A stretch of 23,064 bases of DNA, from positions 1 through 23,064 of the forward strand of contig CAJGBR010000021.1 in NCBI GenBank assembly GCA_904501625.1, given 5' to 3'. Every line of letters begins with the position of its first letter. Position 1 is the first letter of the stretch. The notes under the pieces were generated by a model. It worked only from the letters and a program-made list of their open reading frames with translations. It had not been told where the DNA came from and searched no databases. A program made the translations under genes and the position numbers. This DNA is from an uncultured Rikenellaceae bacterium. Lineage in GTDB: Bacteria > Bacteroidota > Bacteroidia > Bacteroidales > Rikenellaceae. Positions 15,843 to 23,016 of the stretch are shown in pieces.

Positions 15843-16832
15843 ATGAAAAATTCTAAAAAAAAGAGCAAATCAAACAAGCGTTCGAAGAATAAAACACAAC
15901 AATATCGGTGGTGGTATGTGATTATCGGTCTGTTGCTGGTAATTTTCATCATCTTATGGCTATCGAGAACAATCGAAAATCGCAAACATCAATCTGCAGA
16001 CAATACCCAACAGACAATAACTCAGAAACCAAAATCAATACAGAGATCGAAGAATGTCGCCAAATCGGAATCAGGTAGCACACTGATACAAGATACTACG
16101 CCGAAAGACTCGATATATCTGAACATTGGGTTGCCGAAGATCGAGTCTAGACAGTTTTATTTCACTAATTCAAGCGGGCGATATTGTTTTATGTACGACA
16201 CGATGATGCGTCAGGCTGCGTGGGTTGCACATATTCTTACTGCCAAAGAGGTTTCGCAAAAGGGAGCTGAACGAGGGGATCGATTCCGCAGTGACCCAAT
16301 GATCGTAGCAAAAGGATATCCCACTGCAACAGATTCCGACTACAAAAAATCGGGATACGACAGGGGACATCTGCTACCCTCGGCCGACCGAGATGACACC
16401 TCCTCTGAGAACGACGCAACTTTCTTATTATCAAACATATCGCCACAAAAGCCAAACTTGAACCGTCAAATATGGAAATACCTCGAAGAGTATGTTAGAC
16501 GCGTAGCCGAAAGATTTGACAGCGTCTGGGTAGTTACTGGTAGCAAATTCGAGAAAGATTTTGAACGTATCGGGAAAAACGGAGTGGGAGTCCCAAGATA
16601 TTTCTACAAAACACTGCTCATCAAGCACTCTGGGAAATATTCTGCAATTGGATTTTACATTCCGAATGACAACAAGTTCGATGGAGATTTCCAACACTAC
16701 GCAAAGAGCATCGACCAATTGGAAGAAATTATGAATATGGATTTCTATACAGGTCTCGACGACTCAGTAGAACATAACGCCGAGAGTCGATTCAATTCAA
16801 AATTATGGTTTGACAAAAAATTAAAACGATAA
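15843..16832 (+). CDS. Membrane-anchored DNA/RNA non-specific endonuclease (EndoG/NUC1 family)
   Basis: A 329-residue beta-beta-alpha metal endonuclease. The active-site motif is DRGHLLPSADR (173-183) with catalytic H176, followed by SNISPQKPNLNRQIWKYLEE (197-216) carrying the probable metal-ligand asparagine N207. This matches the Serratia nuclease/EndoG family, which cuts DNA and RNA without sequence preference. The N-terminus is very lysine-rich (1-20), then one membrane segment (about 23-41), a polar linker (about 42-95) and the nuclease domain. By the positive-inside rule the nuclease faces the periplasm. Such proteins are common in Bacteroidetes and may serve nutrient scavenging or defence; neither role is shown here. 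No immunity gene was recognised next to it; maf follows after 4 nt. Confidence 0.88.
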   Translation: MKNSKKKSKSNKRSKNKTQQYRWWYVIIGLLLVIFIILWLSRTIENRKHQSADNTQQTITQKPKSIQRSKNVAKSESGSTLIQDTTPKDSIYLNIGLPKIESRQFYFTNSSGRYCFMYDTMMRQAAWVAHILTAKEVSQKGAERGDRFRSDPMIVAKGYPTATDSDYKKSGYDRGHLLPSADRDDTSSENDATFLLSNISPQKPNLNRQIWKYLEEYVRRVAERFDSVWVVTGSKFEKDFERIGKNGVGVPRYFYKTLLIKHSGKYSAIGFYIPNDNKFDGDFQHYAKSIDQLEEIMNMDFYTGLDDSVEHNAESRFNSKLWFDKKLKR

Positions 16833-16836
16833 CAAT

Positions 16837-17433
16837 ATGTTGTTTGATAAACTTAAAAACAGACGAATAATATTGGCAAGCAACTCTCCAAGACGCCGAG
16901 AATTGATGGCTGATGCGGGATTCGATTTTGAGGTAGCTCCGAAATACGAGGTCGTGGAATGTTTCCCATCTGGGATGTCTGCCGGCAAGGTTGCTACGTA
17001 TCTGTCGCGACTCAAGTCTAAGAGTTTTCCACGCCGTCTGGAACCAAACGAAATTCTGATTACGGCCGACACGATTGTCGTCGTCGGAGATGAAATCCTC
17101 GGAAAACCGATCGACCGTAATGATGCAATCCGAATGTTGACCACTCTGTCAGGTCGGAGCCATAAGGTAATTACCGGAGTCACTATCCGCACTGACAACC
17201 GAATAAAAAGTTTCGCTGGTCACAGCACTGTCAGATTCAACAAACTCTCAGCCGAGGAGATTAACTATTATGTGAACAACTACTCGCCAATGGATAAAGC
17301 GGGAGCTTACGGTATTCAAGAGTGGATCGGTTATATCGGAATCAAAGGAATTTCGGGTTCGTTCTACAACGTAATGGGATTGCCCATTCAACAACTCTAC
17401 TGTGAATTGGATAAATTTGTCACAGACGTTTAA
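16837..17433 (+). CDS. maf: Maf-family nucleoside triphosphate pyrophosphatase
   Basis: A 198-residue cytoplasmic house-cleaning enzyme that hydrolyses non-canonical or excess (d)NTPs such as dTTP/UTP or m7GTP. Signature residues seen: ILASNSPRRRELM (9-21) with the phosphate-binding SPRR, ADTIVVV (69-75) with the catalytic aspartate, LGKPID (80-85), and AGAYGIQEWIGYIG (153-166) with GSFYNVMGLP near the end. Length is typical (about 190-200). Starts 4 nt after the nuclease stop, so the two form one unit. Which Maf substrate subfamily it belongs to cannot be settled from this sequence alone. Confidence 0.94.
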   Translation: MLFDKLKNRRIILASNSPRRRELMADAGFDFEVAPKYEVVECFPSGMSAGKVATYLSRLKSKSFPRRLEPNEILITADTIVVVGDEILGKPIDRNDAIRMLTTLSGRSHKVITGVTIRTDNRIKSFAGHSTVRFNKLSAEEINYYVNNYSPMDKAGAYGIQEWIGYIGIKGISGSFYNVMGLPIQQLYCELDKFVTDV

Positions 17434-17449
17434 CCACAATCTGCAGAAT

Positions 17450-17484
17450 ATAATCTCAATTTCATCAAAAAAAATTCAGATTAT
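17450..17484. repeat. Imperfect inverted repeat upstream of the PLDc_N gene
   Basis: ATAATCT (17450-17456) pairs with AGATTAT (17478-17484), then a C/C mismatch, then AATTT (17458-17462) pairs with AAATT (17472-17476): 12 pairs with one mismatch around an A-rich loop. There is no T-run on the right, so it is a poor maf terminator. It sits just upstream of the -7 element at 17509 and may be an operator or a transcript-end structure. Confidence 0.4.
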
Positions 17485-17508
17485 GAGATAATTCTACAAT
17501 AAATTTGT

Positions 17509-17516
17509 TATATTTG
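17509..17516 (+). promoter_or_regulatory. -7 promoter element for the PLDc_N gene
   Basis: TATATTTG matches TAnnTTTG, 40 nt upstream of the ATG at 17557. No TTTG is seen at the -33 spacing; the right arm of the inverted repeat at 17450-17484 lies there. Confidence 0.58.
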
Positions 17517-17556
17517 TGGCAGTAAATTTTTATTGTTTAACGAAAAGAGTACGATT

Positions 17557-17736
17557 ATGTTGCTTTATTTGATCGGTTTGGTATGTACAATTTGGTGTAT
17601 ACTTGACATCTGGAAAAAGAATATCAAAACAAGCGGTAAGTTGATTACTGCACTTGTTGTCTTCTTGACAAGCTGGATTGGTTTCTTGGTATATGTTCTT
17701 TTCGCACGTAACCGAATCGAAGGTTGGTTTAAATAA
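17557..17736 (+). CDS. Small two-helix membrane protein, PLDc_N type
   Basis: A 59-residue protein made of two membrane helices (about 1-17 and 28-50) around a short polar loop (WKKNIKTSGK), with a basic C-terminus (RNRIEGWFK). The pattern of aromatic/aspartate W..LDIW in the first helix and W-I-G-F-L-V-Y-V-L-F-A-R ending the second matches the PLDc_N domain (the N-terminal membrane part of cardiolipin synthases), here as a standalone protein with no phospholipase domain. The function of standalone forms is not established. I chose the ATG at 17557 over an in-frame TTG at 17533 because the ATG places the first helix at the N-terminus. It has its own promoter and terminator, so it is a single-gene unit. 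Confidence 0.75.
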   Translation: MLLYLIGLVCTIWCILDIWKKNIKTSGKLITALVVFLTSWIGFLVYVLFARNRIEGWFK

Positions 17737-17747
17737 CCTCATTTAAC

Positions 17748-17789
17748 AAAAAAAGAGTGTCCAAAGATTTTTTGGACACTCTTTTTTTT
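17748..17789. terminator. Strong bidirectional terminator
   Basis: Stem GAGTGTCCAAA/TTTGGACACTC (17755-17765 with 17771-17781) flanked by an A7 run on the left and a T8 run on the right, which pair too and extend it to about 18 bp; loop GATTT. The flanking tracts give a U-tail in both directions, so it can end both the PLDc_N transcript and the leftward mazG-carbonic anhydrase transcript. Confidence 0.92.
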
Positions 17790-17801
17790 GCAGTTACTGC
17801 A

Positions 17802-18329
17802 CTACTCCTTGTACCACGATGCGTAGGTCATATAATCTCGAGCTGTACGCTTGATGATATGTTCAACCTGCTCAGGCGTAACATCTTTCACCTTCTTAGC
17901 CGGGACTCCTGCATATAACGAACCAGGCTCAATAATTGTCCCACTGAGTACCAGTGAGTTTGCTGCCACAATCGAACCGTGACCTACCACTGCATTATCC
18001 AAAATTGTCGAACCCATACCTATCAGACAATGATCTTCGATTACAGCACCGTGAATCGTTGCGTTATGACCAATCGATACGTCATTGCCGATATGAGTCT
18101 GCGATGGTTTCGGTGACTTTTCATAGAGAGTGTGTATTACGACTCCGTCCTGAATATTTGTACGATCGCCGATTGTGATAGTATTGACATCACCTCTGAG
18201 AACAGCATTATACCAAATACTGCAATCCTTTCCGATGGTCGTATCGCCGATAATCACGGCTGTCTCTGCGAGGAAAGTTCCCTCTCCGATTTCGGGAGTA
18301 ATACCCCTGAGTGTTCTGATAAGTGCCAT
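17802..18329 (-). CDS. Gamma-class carbonic anhydrase-like hexapeptide protein
   Basis: A 175-residue left-handed beta-helix protein of the gamma-carbonic anhydrase/YrdA/CaiE group. Hexapeptide repeats run from about residue 12 to 140. The three zinc-binding histidines of the family are present: H66 (VVIHTLY), H88 (SIGHNATIHG) and H93. Also conserved are R45 and D47 (VLRGDVN) and Q60-D61. A C-terminal helix (about 151-172) packs on the trimer as in the family. Many members bind zinc but lack measured CO2-hydrating activity, so the reaction is uncertain. It follows mazG by 12 nt and probably shares its transcript. Confidence 0.88.
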   Translation of the reverse strand: MALIRTLRGITPEIGEGTFLAETAVIIGDTTIGKDCSIWYNAVLRGDVNTITIGDRTNIQDGVVIHTLYEKSPKPSQTHIGNDVSIGHNATIHGAVIEDHCLIGMGSTILDNAVVGHGSIVAANSLVLSGTIIEPGSLYAGVPAKKVKDVTPEQVEHIIKRTARDYMTYASWYKE

Positions 18330-18341
18330 TATATTATATCT

Positions 18342-19130
18342 TTAATGTTTAATTTTCTTTGCTTGCTGCCATAGTTCTTCCATTCGGTCAATGCCGAGGT
18401 CTTTCACCTCGACTCCCTCTTGCTGGGCAGTCTGTTCAATGTGATCGAATCGTTCGAGGAATTTTCTGTTTGTAGCCTCCAGAGCTGCTTCAGGAGAGAG
18501 TCCGTAAAGGCGTGCTGCATTAACCATTGCGAACAACAAGTCACCAAATTCTGCCTGCATTTTATCTTTATCGTTATTTTTCACCTCGGTTTCGAATTCG
18601 CAGATTTCCTCTTTCACCTTCTCCCAGACATCATCTGCAGCCGCCCAATCAAATCCGACAGCCGAAGCCTTCTCCTGAATTCTGAATGCCTTGACCAGCG
18701 GAGGCAACGAACGCGGCACACCCGACATTACACTACGATTTTTCAGTTGTTGCATTTTGCGTTCGCGTTGTTTCAATTCCTCCCAATTGTGCAGCACCTG
18801 TTCGGCATTCTCTGCCGTCACATCACCGAATACGTGAGGGTGTCTGAACACCAGTTTATCCGATATTGCATTTGCAACGTCACCGAAATCGAATGCTCCC
18901 TGTTCATTTCCGATCTTAGCATAGAACACTACCTGTAACAACAGATCACCCAACTCTTTTTTTATCTCCTGCATATCGCCGCCCGAGAGAGCATCTACCA
19001 ATTCGTAGGTCTCTTCGACCGTATTTGTTATCAACGATTCGAAAGTCTGTTTTCTGTCCCAGGGGCATTTTTCACGCAGTTCGTCCATAATGTCCAACAG
19101 ACGTTGAGTTGCTTCAAGGTTTTTATTCAT
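18342..19130 (-). CDS. mazG: Nucleoside triphosphate pyrophosphohydrolase MazG
   Basis: A 262-residue tandem-domain MazG that hydrolyses NTPs/dNTPs to monophosphates, as house-cleaning and, in E. coli, tuning ppGpp levels. Domain 1 has KCPWDRKQT (21-29) and the metal-binding helix pattern VEETYEL (38-44) plus KKELGDLLLQVVFYAK (57-72). Domain 2 (about 135-250) has EEICEFETEV and AEFGDLLFAMVNAARLYG, then ALEATNRKFLERFDHIE. Length matches E. coli MazG (263). No mazEF-type toxin-antitoxin genes flank it; it lies upstream of the carbonic-anhydrase-like gene. Confidence 0.95.
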   Translation of the reverse strand: MNKNLEATQRLLDIMDELREKCPWDRKQTFESLITNTVEETYELVDALSGGDMQEIKKELGDLLLQVVFYAKIGNEQGAFDFGDVANAISDKLVFRHPHVFGDVTAENAEQVLHNWEELKQRERKMQQLKNRSVMSGVPRSLPPLVKAFRIQEKASAVGFDWAAADDVWEKVKEEICEFETEVKNNDKDKMQAEFGDLLFAMVNAARLYGLSPEAALEATNRKFLERFDHIEQTAQQEGVEVKDLGIDRMEELWQQAKKIKH

Positions 19131-19165
19131 ATTTGGATTTAACTTTAGATCTCACATTACGACTG

Positions 19166-19173
19166 CTAAGGTA
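19166..19173 (-). promoter_or_regulatory. Weak -7-like element for mazG
   Basis: Reads TACCTTAG on the minus strand, one mismatch from TAnnTTTG, 35 nt upstream of the mazG ATG. The preceding region is A/T-rich without a recognisable -33. Confidence 0.35.
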
Positions 19174-19259
19174 CGGCGATTTTTTTAATTAGCAAAAAAA
19201 GGCAACGAGCACAAAGGCTTCGTTACAAAATATTAAAACTAAAAATATACCAACAAAAA

Positions 19260-19291
19260 TTTGGAATTGAATTATTTATATATTATATTTG
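19260..19291 (+). promoter_or_regulatory. Full Bacteroidetes promoter for the envelope locus
   Basis: TTTG (19260-19263), 20 nt, then TATATTTG (19284-19291): both halves of the Bacteroidetes housekeeping promoter (-33 TTTG, -7 TAnnTTTG) at good spacing. It is the best promoter match in the window. It leaves a 5' leader of roughly 55-60 nt before the ATG at 19355. Confidence 0.75.
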
Positions 19292-19354
19292 CATACGTAA
19301 GTTTTCTTGCATTGCAAAACCAACCTCTAATACTAACTTTTAAACCCCATTAGT

Positions 19355-19789
19355 ATGAAAAGATTCACGTTTTTATCGTTGGCATTTATGCTTGCGGTTG
19401 GAGTTTCTCTCCTAAATCCTGTTAAGGCTAATAACGATAACCCTAACACCCCACCACCCTCTTACACATTAACGGTGCAGACCATTGATCCGCCAAGTTC
19501 AAACATCATTTACGGCATCCAATTTTCATACTTAGAAGTATATGAATTAGGTCCAGATTGGATGTTAGCACCAGTTATCGTTTTAAAGTCCCCAGATACC
19601 GATCCTATTATTGTTGAAGATATAGCAGGTAGAGAATGTACCATAACTACGCTACCTAAGGATGGTTATGAGAAGTTTCGATTTAAAGTCAACGGAGGTA
19701 GTTTTTGGGTTACCACAGCTGATATCATAGTCGAATCCAACGTTTCTGTTACGATGGTATTTGAACAACAACAGGATGATACAAACTAA
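19355..19789 (+). CDS. Small secreted protein with InlB-repeat-like C-terminus, function unknown
   Basis: A 144-residue protein with a clear type I signal peptide (1-25; K-R, hydrophobic core, V-K-A cleavage). After a proline/asparagine-rich linker (26-37) comes a beta-rich region. The C-terminal part (about 105-138: DGYEKFRFKVNGG, then ...VESNVSVTMVFEQ) resembles the divergent InlB B-repeat pattern 'GY.F..W..NG...VT.NV.VTA.F' seen in many Bacteroidetes surface proteins; that match is by eye only. No enzyme motif, lipobox or sorting domain was recognised. It is the first gene after the strong promoter, 17 nt before the next secreted protein. Base use looks more A/T-rich than in the housekeeping genes to the left, but I did not compute this. 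Confidence 0.7.
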   Translation: MKRFTFLSLAFMLAVGVSLLNPVKANNDNPNTPPPSYTLTVQTIDPPSSNIIYGIQFSYLEVYELGPDWMLAPVIVLKSPDTDPIIVEDIAGRECTITTLPKDGYEKFRFKVNGGSFWVTTADIIVESNVSVTMVFEQQQDDTN

Positions 19790-19806
19790 TACCAAAATGT
19801 TCTCTT

Positions 19807-20226
19807 ATGAAAAAGTTAATTTTATTTGTTTCGTTATTCGCCATTGGGTCTATTCTCGCGTATGCGCAAACACTCAGATTGCCACCTATACCACGTGGCG
19901 AGGGAGACACTATTATACTGCTTCAGACTCCAAAATTAGGCCATCCAGGGGTCATTAATTATGCGGCAACAGATTATACAGATCGCAGACGTCCATATAT
20001 ACCAATTAAAGTTAAGATTAAACACAAAGACTTCGAAATCGAGGACTCAACAAATTCAATTGGTACTATGATTCTTAAAAAGGGAATGATGGATGCTCTC
20101 AAAAACGGGAATGACTCTGTTGAGATAATCGTCTCCTCATTCAAGTACAAGACGATTAGTAGAAAGGTGAAGTTGAAAATGCCGGCATATATAGCTATAA
20201 GATTTGACCCTGACAATATTAAATGA
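19807..20226 (+). CDS. Small secreted protein resembling the N-terminal domain of the downstream barrel protein
   Basis: A 139-residue protein with a type I signal peptide (1-20, AYA before Q21). A proline-rich stretch follows, then a beta-rich domain (about 62-135). Its residues 103-132 align without gaps to residues 92-121 of the downstream outer-membrane protein: DSVEIIV versus DSVDIQV, then Y and T at matching positions, then MPAYIAIR versus MPSEITIR, 12 identities in 30. That part of the barrel is its carboxypeptidase-regulatory-like, transthyretin-fold domain, so this looks like a standalone version of it. It is probably periplasmic or surface-exposed. It could be a partner or decoy for the barrel, or a remnant of a shortened paralogue; neither is shown. 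I know of no named function. Confidence 0.68.
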   Translation: MKKLILFVSLFAIGSILAYAQTLRLPPIPRGEGDTIILLQTPKLGHPGVINYAATDYTDRRRPYIPIKVKIKHKDFEIEDSTNSIGTMILKKGMMDALKNGNDSVEIIVSSFKYKTISRKVKLKMPAYIAIRFDPDNIK

Positions 20227-20252
20227 CACGGATCAAAAATATTTAAACGATT

Positions 20253-20289
20253 AGAATAAAGCCCTTTCGAGGGCTTTATTCTTCACACA
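20253..20289 (+). terminator. Hairpin between the small secreted genes and the barrel gene
   Basis: A perfect 13-bp stem, AGAATAAAGCCCT/AGGGCTTTATTCT (20253-20265 with 20270-20282), capped by a TTCG tetraloop. The G/C core with the T-rich right arm (TTTATTCTT) fits a rho-independent terminator or a partial attenuator. No -7 element is visible between it and the barrel ATG at 20311, so the barrel gene probably relies on read-through. Confidence 0.65.
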
Positions 20290-20310
20290 AACCCCCAAAA
20301 ATCAAGCCTT

Positions 20311-23016
20311 ATGAAAAGACATTTATCACATATCAACTTGGTTATCTTGTGTTTATTATTTAGTGTAGGTTGTGTGTTGGGACAAAATAAGCCAAGGGTT
20401 ACCATCGAATACTTCAAACAACAAGTCCCTAAAGGTTCAACAGATGTTATTGACATAAAGGTTGTTGACTCGCTTACAAACGAAGAGTTGCCGTTTGCAC
20501 AGATTACCATTGCATCGCCCAAGGACTCGGTAATGTTTATTGACCGTGAAAATTGGCAGACTCTTAGAAAAATTCGTTACAAAGACTCGGTTGATATTCA
20601 GGTGCAATATATAGGATACCACACACTCAGAGAACGCATTAATTTCTATATGCCAAGCGAAATCACTATTAGAATGTCAAGAAAACAGGTGCAGGCAGCT
20701 GAAGTTATCGTCAGAGGTGATGATTTGTTGTTTCTTGTCAAAAAAGATACGATCATCTACAATGCATCAAAATTCAAAAACTTCGAGGGGGAAACTTTAG
20801 GAAATATATTCGCAAAAGCTCCGGGTATTCTGTTCAAAGATGGGAAATTAACCTATCTCGGCAAACCGATTGAACGAATATACATTGATGATACTCGGCT
20901 GTTTGAGAATAACGTCTCTGAGGCTTTGGGACGTATCAGGGCTGATGACGTCGTGAAAATCAAAGTATTTGACGAACACGATGACTGGGAAAAACTTAAC
21001 GATATTAAACACGCCGACAAAATAACAGTCGCTAATGTTATCACCAAAAGTAAACCTAAGATGATTCGACATCAGGATCTTTCTGGTGGCTTTGCAATTG
21101 CTGATAACAAAACTGATAATGATGAGTATACCAAACAATGGCATTTGAGTGGCGGTATTACAAAAAGTCGTCCTGGAGAAAATTATGGTTTGAGTGCTCT
21201 TGTAGTCAACCAAAATAGCCAATATGGCGGTATTGACCAGAGATTAATAAATCTTGGTTACGAAAAACACGAAGTTAATAAAATCCACATTAAAACGAGT
21301 CTTTTACTGAAACTGAGTGATGAAAAAAGTGTGACCTTTACCGACCGACAATATAATCAGTTGGATATGACTGAGTCTGATTATTTAGAAGATAATAGAG
21401 ATGAACGTAGTGGCGTATTCTTAGCAAGAGGATACAAAACGTTTAAAAATAAAACTAAACTCGATTTCACCCTACAGACAACATTGGAAGATCTTAAGTT
21501 TAATAATCTTAATTCAACAAAGACATTGCTCAATGGTCAAGATTTCAAGAATACACATTTGGAGAAAAATTCAACAGAAGAAAGACTTAGGATTCTCCTA
21601 AATCTTTCGCATAGTTTATATTTTGCAAAACCTAAAATCACAACAACATATGGTGCGGAAATCAAACTGAATGGTGGAGATATCTCTGATGTTGTATTTG
21701 ACACTCTGCAATCAAGTAGCGATAAAGTTTATTTAGATCGTACTGCTGATGAGAATATGACCACCATCGAAGGATACTTTAAATTGAGTAAAAATCTGTT
21801 CAAGATTCTTAATTGGGGTTTAAACTTACAATATTTTGACGATCGATCTCGTAAGGAACGTATGGCCTTTGATGTTATAACTACCAAGTTGGATACTGCA
21901 GGTTCGTATAACTTCGATTTGGTAGATCAGAAATTTAATATTAACACCAATCTCGGACTTAACATTTCCAAAAATACAACTGTAAATATAGGAGTTTCCG
22001 GCAAAATATTAAATCAAGAATATACAGACCTGATTCCGTATACATACAGCAATTCGATATCGAAATTCATACCGAGTTACAGTCTATCATTTAGAACTCA
22101 ATACAAAATGTGGATGTTCTCAACATTAAACATTTCGAAATCCAAATCAGTTCCATTCGTAACAAGTTTCCAAGATCGAATTATAGAATCCACACCTTAT
22201 TCTCTCAGTGCTGGGAATCCAAATCTGAAAATGATTGATACTTACAATATTACAGGACAAATTAATATACTTACATACAATCTTGGAACATTCTCTGCAG
22301 ACATTATGCTATCATTCGCAAACAATGCAACGGCATCAATATCTAAAGTTTTCACAGAAGATACATATCTGCCAGAGTATGGTTACAAAGCACGCAAAGG
22401 AGCCATATTAACTACGACCACTAATGCAGGAAAAAGAAGATTTTTTAATCTCGAAACCCAATACTCAAAATTTATATCATCAATTGAAAGTAGTATCAGT
22501 TTGTCATATAAATTCCGCTACCTCAAGAATCCATACATAAAAGATGAAGAGGTTTTATATAGAAATAATAGCACACACACTTTTACGGTCGGCTATTCTG
22601 GTTCATTCTCAAGAAACCTAAAACCATCTATTAACTATACGTTGATGAAAAATATCAACGAAGGTAATGGGCCTCTGTTCAGTTCAACTACGGGAATAGT
22701 ATCCATATCTAATCGTGTAAGATTATTTAAACGGGTATCAATAGGTTTCACGGGATATTATAGATATTTCAGAAACACATCTGCTCCGCATACAAATGAA
22801 GACATATTTAATTTATCGGCTAATAGTGGATTCAATTTATTTAAGAAACGCTTAGGCGTCAATGTCTATTTAGATAATATATTTGACAATAATAATGATT
22901 ATAGCGTGAAATCAAATATAGTCTACTCAGAAGTTATCAAAAGGATTTCACTGGGACGAAAATTGCGTTTTAGTCTGTCGTGGAAATTCAAAAACGATTC
23001 AAGTCTTGTTCAATAA
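20311..23016 (+). CDS. Outer-membrane beta-barrel protein, TonB-receptor-like with CarboxypepD_reg-like N-domain
   Basis: A 901-residue protein with a signal peptide (1-24, cleavage before Q25). Domain order: a carboxypeptidase-regulatory-like domain (about 45-123, starting VVDSLTNEELPFAQITI), a plug-like domain (about 140-245: KKDTIIYNASKFK, LGNIFAKAPGI, LTYLGKPIERIYIDD, VVKIKVFDEHDD), then a long beta-barrel of alternating aromatic/polar strands to the C-terminus (ending in SLSWKFKNDSSLVQ). This architecture matches the Bacteroidetes 'outer membrane beta-barrel' group related to TonB-dependent receptors. I see no convincing TonB box and no SusD-like partner next door, so the substrate is unknown. 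The two upstream genes on the same strand encode small secreted proteins; one resembles this protein's N-domain. Confidence 0.88.
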   Translation: MKRHLSHINLVILCLLFSVGCVLGQNKPRVTIEYFKQQVPKGSTDVIDIKVVDSLTNEELPFAQITIASPKDSVMFIDRENWQTLRKIRYKDSVDIQVQYIGYHTLRERINFYMPSEITIRMSRKQVQAAEVIVRGDDLLFLVKKDTIIYNASKFKNFEGETLGNIFAKAPGILFKDGKLTYLGKPIERIYIDDTRLFENNVSEALGRIRADDVVKIKVFDEHDDWEKLNDIKHADKITVANVITKSKPKMIRHQDLSGGFAIADNKTDNDEYTKQWHLSGGITKSRPGENYGLSALVVNQNSQYGGIDQRLINLGYEKHEVNKIHIKTSLLLKLSDEKSVTFTDRQYNQLDMTESDYLEDNRDERSGVFLARGYKTFKNKTKLDFTLQTTLEDLKFNNLNSTKTLLNGQDFKNTHLEKNSTEERLRILLNLSHSLYFAKPKITTTYGAEIKLNGGDISDVVFDTLQSSSDKVYLDRTADENMTTIEGYFKLSKNLFKILNWGLNLQYFDDRSRKERMAFDVITTKLDTAGSYNFDLVDQKFNINTNLGLNISKNTTVNIGVSGKILNQEYTDLIPYTYSNSISKFIPSYSLSFRTQYKMWMFSTLNISKSKSVPFVTSFQDRIIESTPYSLSAGNPNLKMIDTYNITGQINILTYNLGTFSADIMLSFANNATASISKVFTEDTYLPEYGYKARKGAILTTTTNAGKRRFFNLETQYSKFISSIESSISLSYKFRYLKNPYIKDEEVLYRNNSTHTFTVGYSGSFSRNLKPSINYTLMKNINEGNGPLFSSTTGIVSISNRVRLFKRVSIGFTGYYRYFRNTSAPHTNEDIFNLSANSGFNLFKKRLGVNVYLDNIFDNNNDYSVKSNIVYSEVIKRISLGRKLRFSLSWKFKNDSSLVQ

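Noticed and set aside
17533..17556. A TTG start for the PLDc_N protein at 17533
   Set aside because: It would add eight polar residues before the first membrane helix; the ATG at 17557 fits the family better.
1501..17790. The terminators at 1501, 5648 and 17748 as copies of a dispersed repeat, since all carry GGACAC- or GCAC-CTCTT-like right arms
   Set aside because: Similarity is confined to the stem and T-run, the loops and flanks differ, and simple terminator constraints explain it.
20326..20372. A lipoprotein signal (cysteine at residue 21) in the barrel protein
   Set aside because: The residues before the cysteine (S-V-G) do not fit a lipobox, and a type I cut before Q25 fits better for a barrel protein.
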